A stretch of DNA of 53,192 nt from an uncultured Clostridia bacterium (GTDB taxonomy: Bacteria; Bacillota; Clostridia; Christensenellales; Aristaeellaceae). The number at the start of each line of letters is the position of its first letter. The first letter of the stretch is position 1. The notes under the pieces were generated by a model, which saw only the letters and a list, made by a program, of their open reading frames with translations, did no database searches and had not been told where the DNA came from. Below are positions 1 to 8,394 of this stretch, piece by piece. The DNA is taken from assembly GCA_934621505.1 (NCBI GenBank), contig CAKTUU010000013.1:1-53192 (forward strand). Direction: 5' to 3'. The translations under genes were made by a program, and so were the position numbers.

Positions 1-984
1 CGTGACGAAACGGTGGGCAAATCCTTTATGGAAGCCTATCCCGGTATCACCGTGAACTTCTACGATCTGGGCATCAACGAGATGCTGGAAAAATTCCGCC
101 GCGAGTATGAGGCGGGCGTGTACACCGCGGACGTTCTGCAGCTGAAGGAGCAGAACGGCAGCGTGTATATGGATTACATCAAGGAAGGGCTGCTGCACAA
201 CTATCATCCCGAAGATATCTTTGGCGATGTGGATCCCAGCTACCTGTCCGTAACCCCCTTCGTCATTGAGCTGGACTGGTGGAACTACAACACCCAGGCT
301 TATGACAAGATGCCCATCAGCTCCTGGTGGGACCTGACCAAGGACGAGTGGAACGGCAAGTTCATCTTCCTGGATCCCACCGGCGAGCCCGACCTGATTG
401 TGCTGTTCACCGCCATGATTCAGTACGCCGACAAGATGGCGGCCGATTACGAGCGCGTGTTCGGCGAACCCATCGTGCTGGCGGATAACGAACCCACCGC
501 CGCCCACGCCTGGATTAACCGGGTTGCCAAGAACGGCGTTATCATTGAAAGCTCTAACACCAACATCGTAAAGAATGTGGGCGGCGCTGCCGATATGCAG
601 GATCCGCCCCTGGGCTATGGCGTGTCCTCCAAGCTGCGCGAGCGCGACCAGCAGGGCTACTATCTGGGCGTGGATCCTTCCGCTTTCCAGGATGAAACCC
701 CCACCACGGCCATCAGCTTCATGATTGCTCAGATTGCCGACAAGTGCCAGCATCCCAACGCCGCCAAGCTGTTCATTCGCTTCCTGTGCGGCGAAACCGA
801 TCATACCGGCGAGGGCCTGGCTCCCTTCCTGACCGCCGGTTCCTACCCTGTGTTCCCCGATGCTCCCACCCTGGACATCGATCAGCCCGCCTTTGACTCC
901 ATCCCCACCTTCCCCCTGGATTTGGACTACTACTACGAGAACTACTACGACGTGTACGATTACTGGATTTCCGTGCAGCCCTGA
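1..984 (+). CDS. ABC transporter extracellular solute-binding protein, 5' truncated by window edge
   Basis: The reading frame is open from the first base, so the true start and signal peptide lie outside the window; the GTG at 13 is not a convincing start. About 327 residues are visible. The pattern is that of family 1 solute-binding proteins of the iron/phosphonate/polyamine type: an LGINEMLEKFRREYEAG segment near the N-terminal side, the aromatic stretch ELDWWNYN, SWWDL, and a late segment where residues are assigned to a hinge region. The C-terminus is rich in acidic and tyrosine residues. It would capture a ligand outside the cell for an importer whose other subunits are presumably upstream. 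The ligand cannot be told. Confidence 0.75.
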   Translation, partial: RDETVGKSFMEAYPGITVNFYDLGINEMLEKFRREYEAGVYTADVLQLKEQNGSVYMDYIKEGLLHNYHPEDIFGDVDPSYLSVTPFVIELDWWNYNTQAYDKMPISSWWDLTKDEWNGKFIFLDPTGEPDLIVLFTAMIQYADKMAADYERVFGEPIVLADNEPTAAHAWINRVAKNGVIIESSNTNIVKNVGGAADMQDPPLGYGVSSKLRERDQQGYYLGVDPSAFQDETPTTAISFMIAQIADKCQHPNAAKLFIRFLCGETDHTGEGLAPFLTAGSYPVFPDAPTLDIDQPAFDSIPTFPLDLDYYYENYYDVYDYWISVQP

Positions 985-1002
985 CGGAAACCCCCTGCAC
1001 GC

Positions 1003-1028
1003 GGCGGCGGAGCGAAAGCTCCGCCGCC
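1003..1028. terminator. GC-rich perfect hairpin with GAAA loop
   Basis: An 11-bp perfect stem (1003-1013 with 1018-1028) closes a GAAA tetraloop just after the solute-binding protein gene. No T-run follows, so it may act as an mRNA 3'-end stabiliser rather than a classical intrinsic terminator. Confidence 0.5.
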
Positions 1029-1056
1029 CACAAATTTCATGAAGGGATGAAGAACA

Positions 1057-1623
1057 ATGAGCCATTTGGCAATGGAAGATCAAAATCTGGTTGAAAAAAT
1101 GATAGGCAGAAAGCTGATCTATCAGGGGCAACCCTATCAGCTTTGGCTGGACGACCTTCAGCTGCCCAACGGCTCAGAAATCAGCAGAATGCACCTGCAT
1201 CACCCCGGCGGGGTAGCGGTGCTGGCGCTGGACGACCAAAACCGCTGCGCCATGGTGAGGCAGTACCGGCACCCCATTGCGCAGGTCACATTGGAAATTC
1301 CCGCCGGAAAGCTGGATAAGATGCCCAACGAAACCCAGGAGCATGCCGCCCACCGGGAATTGCGGGAAGAAACGGGCTTTACCGCCCGGCAGATGATTCC
1401 CTTGGGAGCCATTTATCCATCGCCCGGCGTCATCGACGAGGTGCTGTACTTGTTCCTGGCGCGGGATATTGAAAAAAGCGTACAGGATTTGGACGATGAT
1501 GAATTCATTCAGGTAAGCTGGATGCCTGTGGACGAACTTGAGAAAAAGATCGCCAGCGGAGAAATTAAAGATATCAAGGCGATTTGCGCCTTCAGCCGAG
1601 CCAGACTGATGAAGCTGATTTGA
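1057..1623 (+). CDS. NUDIX hydrolase, ADP-ribose pyrophosphatase type
   Basis: A 188-residue protein that fits the ADP-ribose pyrophosphatase branch of NUDIX hydrolases, which cleave ADP-ribose to AMP and ribose 5-phosphate in the cytoplasm. The NUDIX box is visible around residues 88-112 and ends in RELREETGF. It is about two residues longer in the first half than the usual GX5EX7REUXEEXGU pattern. The typical IPAGKL lead-in and the downstream YPSPGVIDE segment are present. The ATG at 1057 follows GAAGGGATGAAGAACA. The next gene starts about 10 bases after the stop, so the two are probably cotranscribed. Substrate is inferred from family resemblance only. Confidence 0.85.
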   Translation: MSHLAMEDQNLVEKMIGRKLIYQGQPYQLWLDDLQLPNGSEISRMHLHHPGGVAVLALDDQNRCAMVRQYRHPIAQVTLEIPAGKLDKMPNETQEHAAHRELREETGFTARQMIPLGAIYPSPGVIDEVLYLFLARDIEKSVQDLDDDEFIQVSWMPVDELEKKIASGEIKDIKAICAFSRARLMKLI

Positions 1624-1633
1624 GGGAATGTAC

Positions 1634-2056
1634 ATGAAAAGGAAGCATAGTCCGGATTTGCTGTACGCCTTTGCGCTAAGCCTGGTTTTTGCGGTGATTG
1701 ACGGGGCGGTATTCGCCCTGACGGCGGAACCGCTGGGCAGCGTGCTGCGCTTTACGCCGGTTTGGCTTTGCAACATCGTTCACGCCGCTGCCATTGCCTG
1801 CGTTGGCACGCTGCTGGGCTGCTGCTCCATGCTGGCGCTTGGACGCGGCAAAAGGCATTTGACCCCTTGGGGCTACTCCTTTTTCGCCGTTTATCTGGCA
1901 TTGTGTTACGGGCTGGCGGCATTTGGCCTGCCTGCGGAAAGCCGGCAGGCGGCGTTGGAATTGGTCACTTATGGTTTGCTTCCGCCTACACTGATAGGCA
2001 TGGGACTTTCCTGGGGACTGTATGCCCTTTGGAAACGCAGACAAATGTCGATGTAG
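1634..2056 (+). CDS. Small polytopic membrane protein, unknown function
   Basis: A 140-residue hydrophobic protein with about four membrane segments: roughly residues 8-28, 40-62, 76-95 and 110-130. The C-terminus is short and basic (WKRRQ). I chose the ATG at 1634 because TGAGGG lies seven bases upstream; an ATG at 1628 is too close to that ribosome site. The start is within about 10 bases of the NUDIX stop codon, suggesting cotranscription. I do not recognise the family. A long inverted repeat that ends transcription follows it. Confidence 0.6.
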   Translation: MKRKHSPDLLYAFALSLVFAVIDGAVFALTAEPLGSVLRFTPVWLCNIVHAAAIACVGTLLGCCSMLALGRGKRHLTPWGYSFFAVYLALCYGLAAFGLPAESRQAALELVTYGLLPPTLIGMGLSWGLYALWKRRQMSM

Positions 2057-2086
2057 GAAACGGAAACCGATTTTCAGAAAAGAATA

Positions 2087-2143
2087 AACTGCGCCCCGCT
2101 TGTCAGACAAAGTGGTATAATGTCTAGCAAGTGGGGCGCAGTT
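2087..2143. terminator. Long bidirectional terminator between convergent genes
   Basis: A 16-base arm at 2087-2102 pairs with 2128-2143. An inner AGACA/TGTCT pairing extends the stem. T-rich sequence follows on the plus side. It separates the plus-strand membrane protein gene from the minus-strand protease gene that ends at 2160. Confidence 0.75.
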
Positions 2144-2159
2144 CATTTTAGCAGTTTTT

Positions 2160-3998
2160 TTATCTTTCAACAGGAATTAGCTGCGAAACGTGTTCATTCC
2201 CGTACACATCCCGAAAACACAGCAGTGTGTACAGTTCCCAGTCCGCTGGATAGGGCCTCCAGGCCAGAGTGTAGGGCCTGTTTAGTTGAACCCATCCGTC
2301 CATTAGCACCGTTTCTGTTTGCTCCCATTGGGAAAAGGGCATAAGATCGCCGCTTTCATTCCAAGCAGGCATATAGCCCGTTTCAATACACGAAATTTCA
2401 AGGAAACGGGATAAATCCGCCTCGCGTTTGCCGCTTTCCAGCGTATGTTCCAGCGGATAGACCCGCAGAATGGCCGCTGCATCTTCCTGTAAAGCGATTT
2501 CCAGCCGTACAGCGCTGATTCTTACATCAGTCTCATCTGCGTAGGACAGCATCGCACTGTAGAAGCCCTTTGGCGTTGTGCTCTGCCGGTCGATGTTCAG
2601 CAAGGGTAGCAGCACGCTTTTTTCTTCGCCTACAAACCATAGCGACTTGTCTGCAAAGGCATAACGCAAGCGTCCCTCATCGTCAAGGTTAATACCGTTT
2701 TCGGAACTCAGCAGATAATATGCGCCGTCCAGCCGGTGAAACAACAATACGCTTGCGCTGTTTACCAAATTCGCCTGCTGAGGTGACAACGGCCATTCCA
2801 GATTCTGTGTGCCAACCTGTACAGCCGGCAGCGTATCCAGCACAGAGGGGGATGAGCCCCAAAAGCTGGTATATCGGTCCAGAAACAGATTGTAGGCGTC
2901 GCAGATAGACGAATAAGAGCTGCGCTCCTTTTGATACTGGGCTTGATTCTCCATGGGCAGATAAAGTGACAGGCCGTTCAGACCGTTGACGCTGCTGAAG
3001 CTGCTGACTATGGCTTGCTTCAGCGCGTCCAGCAACGCCTGCGCCTCTTCTGGATAATAGGGCAGCAGCGACTGTCCCAAAGCGTAATGATCCACCAGAT
3101 CATATCTGGGCTGATTTATGCCGCCCACGCTGTACAGCCCGCTCCATAGCCTGCTCAGCAGTGGATAGCCGCCCAGGGTCAGTGAGCGCAGCGCGCACTG
3201 AAACAGCGCCTCCGTGGCGTAACTCACCTCTGTCATGGCCGCGCAACGCACGGCAGATAAGGTGAAAACGCCCGCTGCATCCTGATGGGTTTGCCGATAG
3301 GCCTCCACCAATGCGGCGGCGGCCTGCTCCGCCGTATGACAGGACTTGAAAGCAGGCAACGCCGTCGCGTAATTCCAGCCTAAACTGTCCTCCTTTTCTT
3401 CGGAGGCTACCAGATACTCCACCCTGTCCCGCAGGGCGAAAGCCACCTCTGAGGAAGCCATCAAACATGCATCCACGCCAACGCAGGCCAGGGGCTGAAC
3501 ATTTTCCAACGCCTGACACAATTCCCCTAGGGTAAGGCTGTCGTCCTGATTTTTCTGGTCCCGCCCAAAGCCGCCCAGCGGACCCGCGCCGTGGTCCCAC
3601 AAAATCAGGCCATAGAGCGAGCCCGGACGTTGCTGCTGCACATGGCCTACAAAGGCGGACAGGGTGTTCGGGTCGCCCATGCTGACCTGGCCCAGAGAAA
3701 GCCGCTCCTGCAATTCACCCTCCCGTACCTGCCATATGGTGCACTGGTTAGAGGCAATGGGCGAACCTGTCTGCCATTCCTCCGCGCCCCCTGTGCATAG
3801 CCACAGATCGATTCCCGGCACGGACAGCATTTCCCGCACATCGGCGGTGGCCAGGCCCTTGGCCCAGGGGCCGTTTTCCAAATCACCGCCCACCATATAT
3901 ACCAGCACCGTCCAGGACGCTGGGCTTTCTGCCGCGGTGCTTGCTACCCGGCTCAGACAAAGCAGCAGGGCCAGAAGCAGCGCTTTACTCCGCCGCAT
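2160..3998 (-). CDS. Clostripain-family (peptidase C11) secreted cysteine protease
   Basis: A 612-residue protein with an N-terminal signal peptide (about residues 1-23, cleaved near STAAES). The C11/caspase-like fold is marked by WTVLVYMVGGDLE near the start, the catalytic histidine in LILWDHGAG (about 135-143) and the catalytic cysteine in GVDACLMASSE (about 175-185). Members cut after basic residues and are usually secreted. The C-terminal 250 residues look like a beta-rich accessory part. The start codon lies inside the 3' end of the preceding anti-sigma-like gene (14-base overlap), so the two are translationally coupled. The context suggests a protease whose expression is controlled by the sigma factor at 5387-4695. 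Confidence 0.88.
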   Translation of the reverse strand: MRRSKALLLALLLCLSRVASTAAESPASWTVLVYMVGGDLENGPWAKGLATADVREMLSVPGIDLWLCTGGAEEWQTGSPIASNQCTIWQVREGELQERLSLGQVSMGDPNTLSAFVGHVQQQRPGSLYGLILWDHGAGPLGGFGRDQKNQDDSLTLGELCQALENVQPLACVGVDACLMASSEVAFALRDRVEYLVASEEKEDSLGWNYATALPAFKSCHTAEQAAAALVEAYRQTHQDAAGVFTLSAVRCAAMTEVSYATEALFQCALRSLTLGGYPLLSRLWSGLYSVGGINQPRYDLVDHYALGQSLLPYYPEEAQALLDALKQAIVSSFSSVNGLNGLSLYLPMENQAQYQKERSSYSSICDAYNLFLDRYTSFWGSSPSVLDTLPAVQVGTQNLEWPLSPQQANLVNSASVLLFHRLDGAYYLLSSENGINLDDEGRLRYAFADKSLWFVGEEKSVLLPLLNIDRQSTTPKGFYSAMLSYADETDVRISAVRLEIALQEDAAAILRVYPLEHTLESGKREADLSRFLEISCIETGYMPAWNESGDLMPFSQWEQTETVLMDGWVQLNRPYTLAWRPYPADWELYTLLCFRDVYGNEHVSQLIPVER

Positions 3999-4671
3999 GG
4001 CTCAACGCTTCCGCAACGCGGCACAGCTCCCGGCAGGCCAGTTGGGAACTTTGCAGCAGATAATCGGTATTGTTTTGCCGCCAGGCGGCTGTCCATTCGC
4101 CCGTTTCCGGGTCGCGGTTGAAAAAGAAAATAACGCCGCCTAGCTGCTTTCCGTTGCCTTGGGTCAGGGCATCCACAATTGCCAGCGGGCTTTGACTGGC
4201 GGTGAAAACGCACTGCCGTTCTTCCTTCTGGTACAATGCTTTCAGCAACCACAGCGACTGTCCGTCTCCGCCTGTTCCGGATGGAAACAGGGCATACCGC
4301 ACCTGCTGAAAGCCGTCCGGCGCGGCGTTTGCCTGCCAGTGCAGTTCCTGCGGTACAGCGCCTGTTATGCCGTCGTCGGCGCGGTTGATGCCTGGCTGCG
4401 GCAGTTGAGACAGCGCCAGATGCTGCACGGGAATATACAGGGCATAGGCTGCGCCGCCTGCCGCCAGCACAAGCGCCGCGGCTACGGGCAGGGCCCAGCG
4501 TGTAAAGGAAGCTCGGACTCCGCGGGCCTTTCGCTCGCATTGCTGCCGAGTCTGCTCTGCGGCATTTAGCATTTGCCTGCGTGCATTCTCCTTACGTTCC
4601 AAGATATGCTGATCTGTCAGCTGCCAGGCGGCTTCCTCCAATTGCTTCTGATTTAAAGGCTGTTTTTCCAT
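3985..4671 (-). CDS. Single-pass membrane protein, anti-sigma-factor-like
   Basis: A 228-residue protein with a charged cytoplasmic N-terminus (about 1-57), one membrane segment (about 58-82, ALPVAAALVLAAGGAAYALY) and an extracytoplasmic domain of about 145 residues. The N-terminal part is rich in Gln/Glu/Arg helices. This layout, and a position directly between a sigma-factor gene and a secreted protease gene, is typical of anti-sigma factors. No zinc-binding HXXXCXXC motif of the ZAS class is present. The outer domain may sense the envelope signal. The role is inferred from topology and neighbours, not from a recognised domain. Confidence 0.55.
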   Translation of the reverse strand: MEKQPLNQKQLEEAAWQLTDQHILERKENARRQMLNAAEQTRQQCERKARGVRASFTRWALPVAAALVLAAGGAAYALYIPVQHLALSQLPQPGINRADDGITGAVPQELHWQANAAPDGFQQVRYALFPSGTGGDGQSLWLLKALYQKEERQCVFTASQSPLAIVDALTQGNGKQLGGVIFFFNRDPETGEWTAAWRQNNTDYLLQSSQLACRELCRVAEALSHAAE

Positions 4672-4694
4672 TCGCTTATTATTCCTCCAGGCAT

Positions 4695-5387
4695 TTAAAA
4701 TGAAGCGCTTTTGGAAAGTTCCTCAACGCTTCGGCTGGCTTTTTTCCAAATTTGGTTCACCATTCGGTTATAGGTTTTGCTCAATGTGTTTTCAGAACGT
4801 TTCAGCCTTTGGCTTAACAAGGCGTATTCGGTCTTTTTCATGCGCTCATAAAACAGGTATCGTTTCCACTCCGGCAGTTTTTCCAGTTCAGCCACAACCG
4901 CCTGATGTAAATCTGCCTGAAGATCCTCCATTTCAGTCGCGGGCTGGGCTTCAGGCGGCGTTTCGTATGCAAAGTCCTCCGTAACGCCTTTATAACCCAT
5001 TTCCAGCTCGCCTTCTGTTAAAATAGGCGTTTCATGCGCCAGCCGCTTCTGTTCCCGTGCGCCGTTGCCGCCGTGCAGGTTTTTTTGCCGGCGGTAGGCG
5101 GTGGGAATGGAGGCCGTATTTTGGAAACACATGTACAGCCAGCGGCGTATTTCCTCTCCGCTGCGTAGCCGAAGCTCCGGCTTTTCGCCCAGGGCGCGGC
5201 CCAGCTTGACAAAGGTATCCTGAAGGCAGTCCTCCACAAAGGATAGCCGGTTGGGGATCCGCCAAAGATGGCGCGCCGCCATGCGGCAGCCGTAGCGCAG
5301 CAGCTCGTCATAATACAGGTCGAATACTTCGTTCAGCCAGTCCCTTTCCTGCGCGGTCAGCGGGGATGAGATGGGCCGTTTCTTCAT
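4695..5387 (-). CDS. Sigma-70-family (ECF-like) RNA polymerase sigma factor
   Basis: A 230-residue protein. Region 2 is seen in LYYDELLRYGCRMAARHLW followed by FVEDCLQDTFVKLGRAL, and region 4 in the C-terminal part with KRYLFYERMKKTEYALLSQRL and an HTH-like segment ending SENTLSKTYNRMV. The acidic linker between them is longer than in most ECF factors. I chose the ATG at 5387, which has AAAGGTGGA upstream; longer versions in this frame have no ribosome site. The gene heads a three-gene minus-strand module with the anti-sigma-like protein and the clostripain-type protease, and faces the DUF6273 gene divergently. Self-regulation is likely, but no promoter was confirmed. Confidence 0.75.
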   Translation of the reverse strand: MKKRPISSPLTAQERDWLNEVFDLYYDELLRYGCRMAARHLWRIPNRLSFVEDCLQDTFVKLGRALGEKPELRLRSGEEIRRWLYMCFQNTASIPTAYRRQKNLHGGNGAREQKRLAHETPILTEGELEMGYKGVTEDFAYETPPEAQPATEMEDLQADLHQAVVAELEKLPEWKRYLFYERMKKTEYALLSQRLKRSENTLSKTYNRMVNQIWKKASRSVEELSKSASF

Positions 5388-5554
5388 AAGCGATTCCACC
5401 TTTAATTGGAGTTTAAGAGGTAAATTCAGCATATCATATCCATCCCAAATGGCAAGTCTTTGTGAAAAAATTTTTGAAAAAGTGTCCGATTTTGGCAAAA
5501 ATGCGGTATAAAAGAAATGTACAGGGAGCCAAAGGCTTCCGCGAAAGGAGAAAT

Positions 5555-6172
5555 ATGGATATGAAAAAGACCTTGACGTTTATTCTTTGCCTGGTACTGA
5601 TGATGACGGCAGCTTCCGGCGCGTTGGCGCAGGTGCAGGCGGGCGACAGCTACTGGTTTGGAACCTACGACCAGGAATATCCCGGACAGTCTATCGAATG
5701 GGAGGTTCTTTCCGTAAGCAACGGAACCGCTGTGCTGCTGAGCCGCAAGGTGCTGGAATGCCGCCCCTACGACAGCCGCAACCGCAGTGACTGGGCCTCC
5801 AGCGAGCTTTGTTCCTGGCTGAACGGCCAATTCCTGCTCAACGCTTTCTCCCGCAGCGAGCGCCAGCTGATGCTTAGCGACAGCCAGGGCAACTCGGTGT
5901 TCATCCCGACCTTGCAGGACATGACCAATGAGAACTATGGCTTCTTCGGCCAGCGGAAAGTAGCCGATCCCAGCCGGTCGGCCTATGGCACCTCTCACGC
6001 CAGCATGAACGGCCTGTGGACCAATCGTTACGGCCTGTGCTCTTTCTACACCCGTACCGCGGAAAACAGCAGCGACCTGTATCAGATCTGCACCAACGGC
6101 TCCGTAGGCGTGGCCCGGGCTGACCGTGATAATGTAGGCGTACGTGTGATGATCTACGTCAAAGTGGATTGA
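5555..6172 (+). CDS. Secreted DUF6273-type protein
   Basis: A 205-residue protein with a signal peptide (residues 1-23, ending SGALAQ). The remainder matches what I recall of DUF6273: WFGTYDQEYPGQSIEWEVL at the start, DWASSELCSWLNGQFL in the middle, and a C-terminal GVRVMIYVK strand. In this family the domain is found in secreted and surface proteins of gut Firmicutes; its function is not known. AAGGAG lies before two in-phase ATG codons (5555 and 5561). The 5561 start has the better spacing, but both give the same signal peptide core. The next gene starts four bases after the stop. Confidence 0.7.
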   Translation: MDMKKTLTFILCLVLMMTAASGALAQVQAGDSYWFGTYDQEYPGQSIEWEVLSVSNGTAVLLSRKVLECRPYDSRNRSDWASSELCSWLNGQFLLNAFSRSERQLMLSDSQGNSVFIPTLQDMTNENYGFFGQRKVADPSRSAYGTSHASMNGLWTNRYGLCSFYTRTAENSSDLYQICTNGSVGVARADRDNVGVRVMIYVKVD

Positions 6173-6175
6173 GCC

Positions 6176-6736
6176 ATGACGATGCTGAAGCAGCTGTGCC
6201 GGGGCCTGGGCAAGGGCAGCCCGACTCCGGCGCAAGAAACCTTTGCCGCCCTGCTGGCCCATCTGGACAGGCACGGCTTTCAAAAGGGAAAGGTGGACAC
6301 ACAGGCGCTCAGCGTAACCCTTCGCATTGTGGGGATGGGGGAGGTGCGCGTCCGCGATGAACCGTCGTATCAGCGCGTAACCATTCGGGGGTACTACGCC
6401 ATCCATACCTGTGAGCGCGTACGGCTGCCGCTGCTGAGCCTGGTTGTGGCGGCTTGCAATGCCTGTATTTTGCAGGGACGTTTTGAAATCAGCCCCCTTA
6501 GCGGAATGCTGTACTTTGAAAATTGCCTGTTTTACGGCGAAAGCAGCCCCGCTACTCAGGAGCAGGCGGATATGGCTTTTCTTTGCGTCATCGCGGCTAT
6601 GACACGCTATAAGGAAACCTTGTTGCCCCTGCTGGCAGGCGTGGAGCCTGACCACCCGTGCCGGGAATATCAGCTGCTGCGGAATGTGTACGGACGTCAG
6701 CTGCGGTGGCTGGCCTGTATGGAAGGGCACGGCTGA
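6176..6736 (+). CDS. Hypothetical cytoplasmic protein, possibly YbjN/chaperone-like fold
   Basis: A 186-residue soluble protein starting at ATG 6176, immediately after the DUF6273 gene. It has an early helical segment, then beta-rich sequence (TLRIVGMGEVRVRDE, VTIRGYYAIHTCE), then GRFEISPLSGMLYFENCLF and a C-terminal helical tail. The alternation and the GRFEI...G.LYFE segment vaguely recall YbjN-type proteins, but I cannot confirm the family. It lies directly upstream of the PP2C/vWA/kinase cluster, separated from it by an AT-rich 75-base gap. Confidence 0.5.
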   Translation: MTMLKQLCRGLGKGSPTPAQETFAALLAHLDRHGFQKGKVDTQALSVTLRIVGMGEVRVRDEPSYQRVTIRGYYAIHTCERVRLPLLSLVVAACNACILQGRFEISPLSGMLYFENCLFYGESSPATQEQADMAFLCVIAAMTRYKETLLPLLAGVEPDHPCREYQLLRNVYGRQLRWLACMEGHG

Positions 6737-6811
6737 TGCACTCTCTTTTTTTACAATTATGTTGATATTTATATACATAAAATACTATATTTAGGAAAAG
6801 AAGGTGAGCGG

Positions 6812-7600
6812 TTGGAAACGAAGGCGAAGGTTCAAACGGCTTTGATTCAGGGGCAGAAGCACAAACGAACCCAAATGCCCTGTCAGGATGCCTGTGGCTA
6901 TTGCGTTACGCCGGACGGCTGGCTGGTACTGTCAGTGGCGGACGGCGTGAGCGCCTCCCCCTTATCGGAGGAGGCGGCACAGGCAGCGGTAGAAGCCGTG
7001 AAAGATTTTTTTCAGACGTTTGCCGCCGTTCCTCTTGCTGCGGAAAGCATGCATACGGTTTTGCAAGCGGCCATGAATTACGCTCTGGCGCGGACGGAGA
7101 ATGTTCGCACCCGGGAACCCGGAGCCGGCGAAACCACGCTGGAGCTGGCTGTACTAACGCCGGATGAACGTCTGTTTCTCCAGTATGTGGGCGACGGGGG
7201 GATTTACGTTCAGACCCGGGATGAAACATGGCTCTCTTTGGCCGAAAAGATGCGGGACGGGGAGGGCAGTGTGGCCGTTTTGTCGGACGGTCCCCAAAAA
7301 TGGCGCTTTACGCACAGAAGCCTGAAGAACGTAACGGCTCTGCTGATGACCACAGACGGGGTGCGCCAGAAAATTGACGAAGATCCGGACGCCGCCAGTC
7401 TTTTCCTGCCGTGGGAGGACGGAAACTATCAGGAGCATTGCGAAAAGGCGCTGCTTACCCAGGCCATGCGGTCTATGGACGACGATGCTGCCCTGGTGAT
7501 GTGGCGCGCCGAAACGACTTCTCTCCTGCAGCGGCCGGAAGAAAAGCCGGACGGCTTTCTGCAAAGGCTGGCGCGGACGATGAAGAACCTTTTTTGCTAA
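6812..7600 (+). CDS. PP2C-type serine/threonine phosphatase (first copy)
   Basis: A 262-residue protein phosphatase of the metal-dependent PP2C family. Visible motifs are MPCQDACG near residue 24, the metal-binding VADGVSASP near residue 46, a LELAVL strand, QYVGDGGIYV near 128, and the late TTDGVRQKI and DDDAALVMW segments carrying the C-terminal metal-site aspartates. The start is TTG at 6812 with AAGGTGAG upstream. It leads a tight run with the vWA protein, a second PP2C and a kinase. It probably reverses phosphorylation set by that kinase in the cytoplasm. Confidence 0.82.
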   Translation: METKAKVQTALIQGQKHKRTQMPCQDACGYCVTPDGWLVLSVADGVSASPLSEEAAQAAVEAVKDFFQTFAAVPLAAESMHTVLQAAMNYALARTENVRTREPGAGETTLELAVLTPDERLFLQYVGDGGIYVQTRDETWLSLAEKMRDGEGSVAVLSDGPQKWRFTHRSLKNVTALLMTTDGVRQKIDEDPDAASLFLPWEDGNYQEHCEKALLTQAMRSMDDDAALVMWRAETTSLLQRPEEKPDGFLQRLARTMKNLFC

Positions 7601-7629
7601 AATCCATACAGATTTGGAGGAAATTCAAA

Positions 7630-8394
7630 ATGGCTCAGATTGATTTCAATGTTTTAAAAAACACCGATGATGAAATGCGCAGTCAGGTAAAGAATACAAA
7701 TGCGTGTACCGGCGGCATACAAGTTGATTATATCAGCGAACCTCATGTAGCCTGCTGCCTGCTTGTGGACACCTCCGGTTCCATGACGGGAGAAAAGATA
7801 GACGAGGTCAACCGTGCGCTGCAAAACTTCCGTGCTTCCGTATGCATGGATCCTTTGTCCGCCAAACGGGTGGACGTTTGCGTGATTCAGTTCAGCGCCA
7901 ACGCTTCCATCGTTACCCCCTTCTGTCCCATAAGCCGCTTCCAGGCTCCCACGCTGACCGCCCATGGATACACCAGCATGGGACAGGGAATTCGTCTGGC
8001 GCTGGAAACCGTGCATGAACAGGTGCACAAATACCATGAGCTGGGTGTGGAATGCTACAAGCCCTTTGTACTCATGCTCAGCGACGGCGCGCCTACCGAC
8101 GATATGACCGGCGTTTCCGAGATGATCGCCGCCCGTGAGCAGGAGGGCCGCTACGGTCATTTGCGCTTTCACGCCTTTGGGGTAAAAGGGGCGAATATGG
8201 ATATGCTGGCCAGCCTGACCCATCGCGTGCTTGCCGTCGATAAAAACGACTTTGCCCAGGTATTTAACTGGGTCAGCAAAAGTATGCAGGTTATCTCCCG
8301 CAGCCGCCCTTCTGAAGGAGCTATGGGCGCGCCGCTGGAAAGCAACATGTACCCTTACAGTACGCAAACCCGTCAATTGCCATGGAACGACTGA
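7630..8394 (+). CDS. TerY-like von Willebrand factor A domain protein
   Basis: A 254-residue single-domain vWA protein of the TerY type. The MIDAS motif DTSGSMTG is at about residue 49; the other metal-site residues are in TSMGQG (about 117) and LMLSDGAPTDD (about 153). The start ATG at 7630 has GGAGG nine bases before it. It overlaps the second PP2C gene by 13 bases. In known TerY-P triads a vWA protein, a PP2C phosphatase and a protein kinase are encoded together and linked to stress or defence complexes. The vWA would be the metal-dependent scaffold. No ter genes (terB, terC, terD) are near. Confidence 0.85.
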   Translation: MAQIDFNVLKNTDDEMRSQVKNTNACTGGIQVDYISEPHVACCLLVDTSGSMTGEKIDEVNRALQNFRASVCMDPLSAKRVDVCVIQFSANASIVTPFCPISRFQAPTLTAHGYTSMGQGIRLALETVHEQVHKYHELGVECYKPFVLMLSDGAPTDDMTGVSEMIAAREQEGRYGHLRFHAFGVKGANMDMLASLTHRVLAVDKNDFAQVFNWVSKSMQVISRSRPSEGAMGAPLESNMYPYSTQTRQLPWND

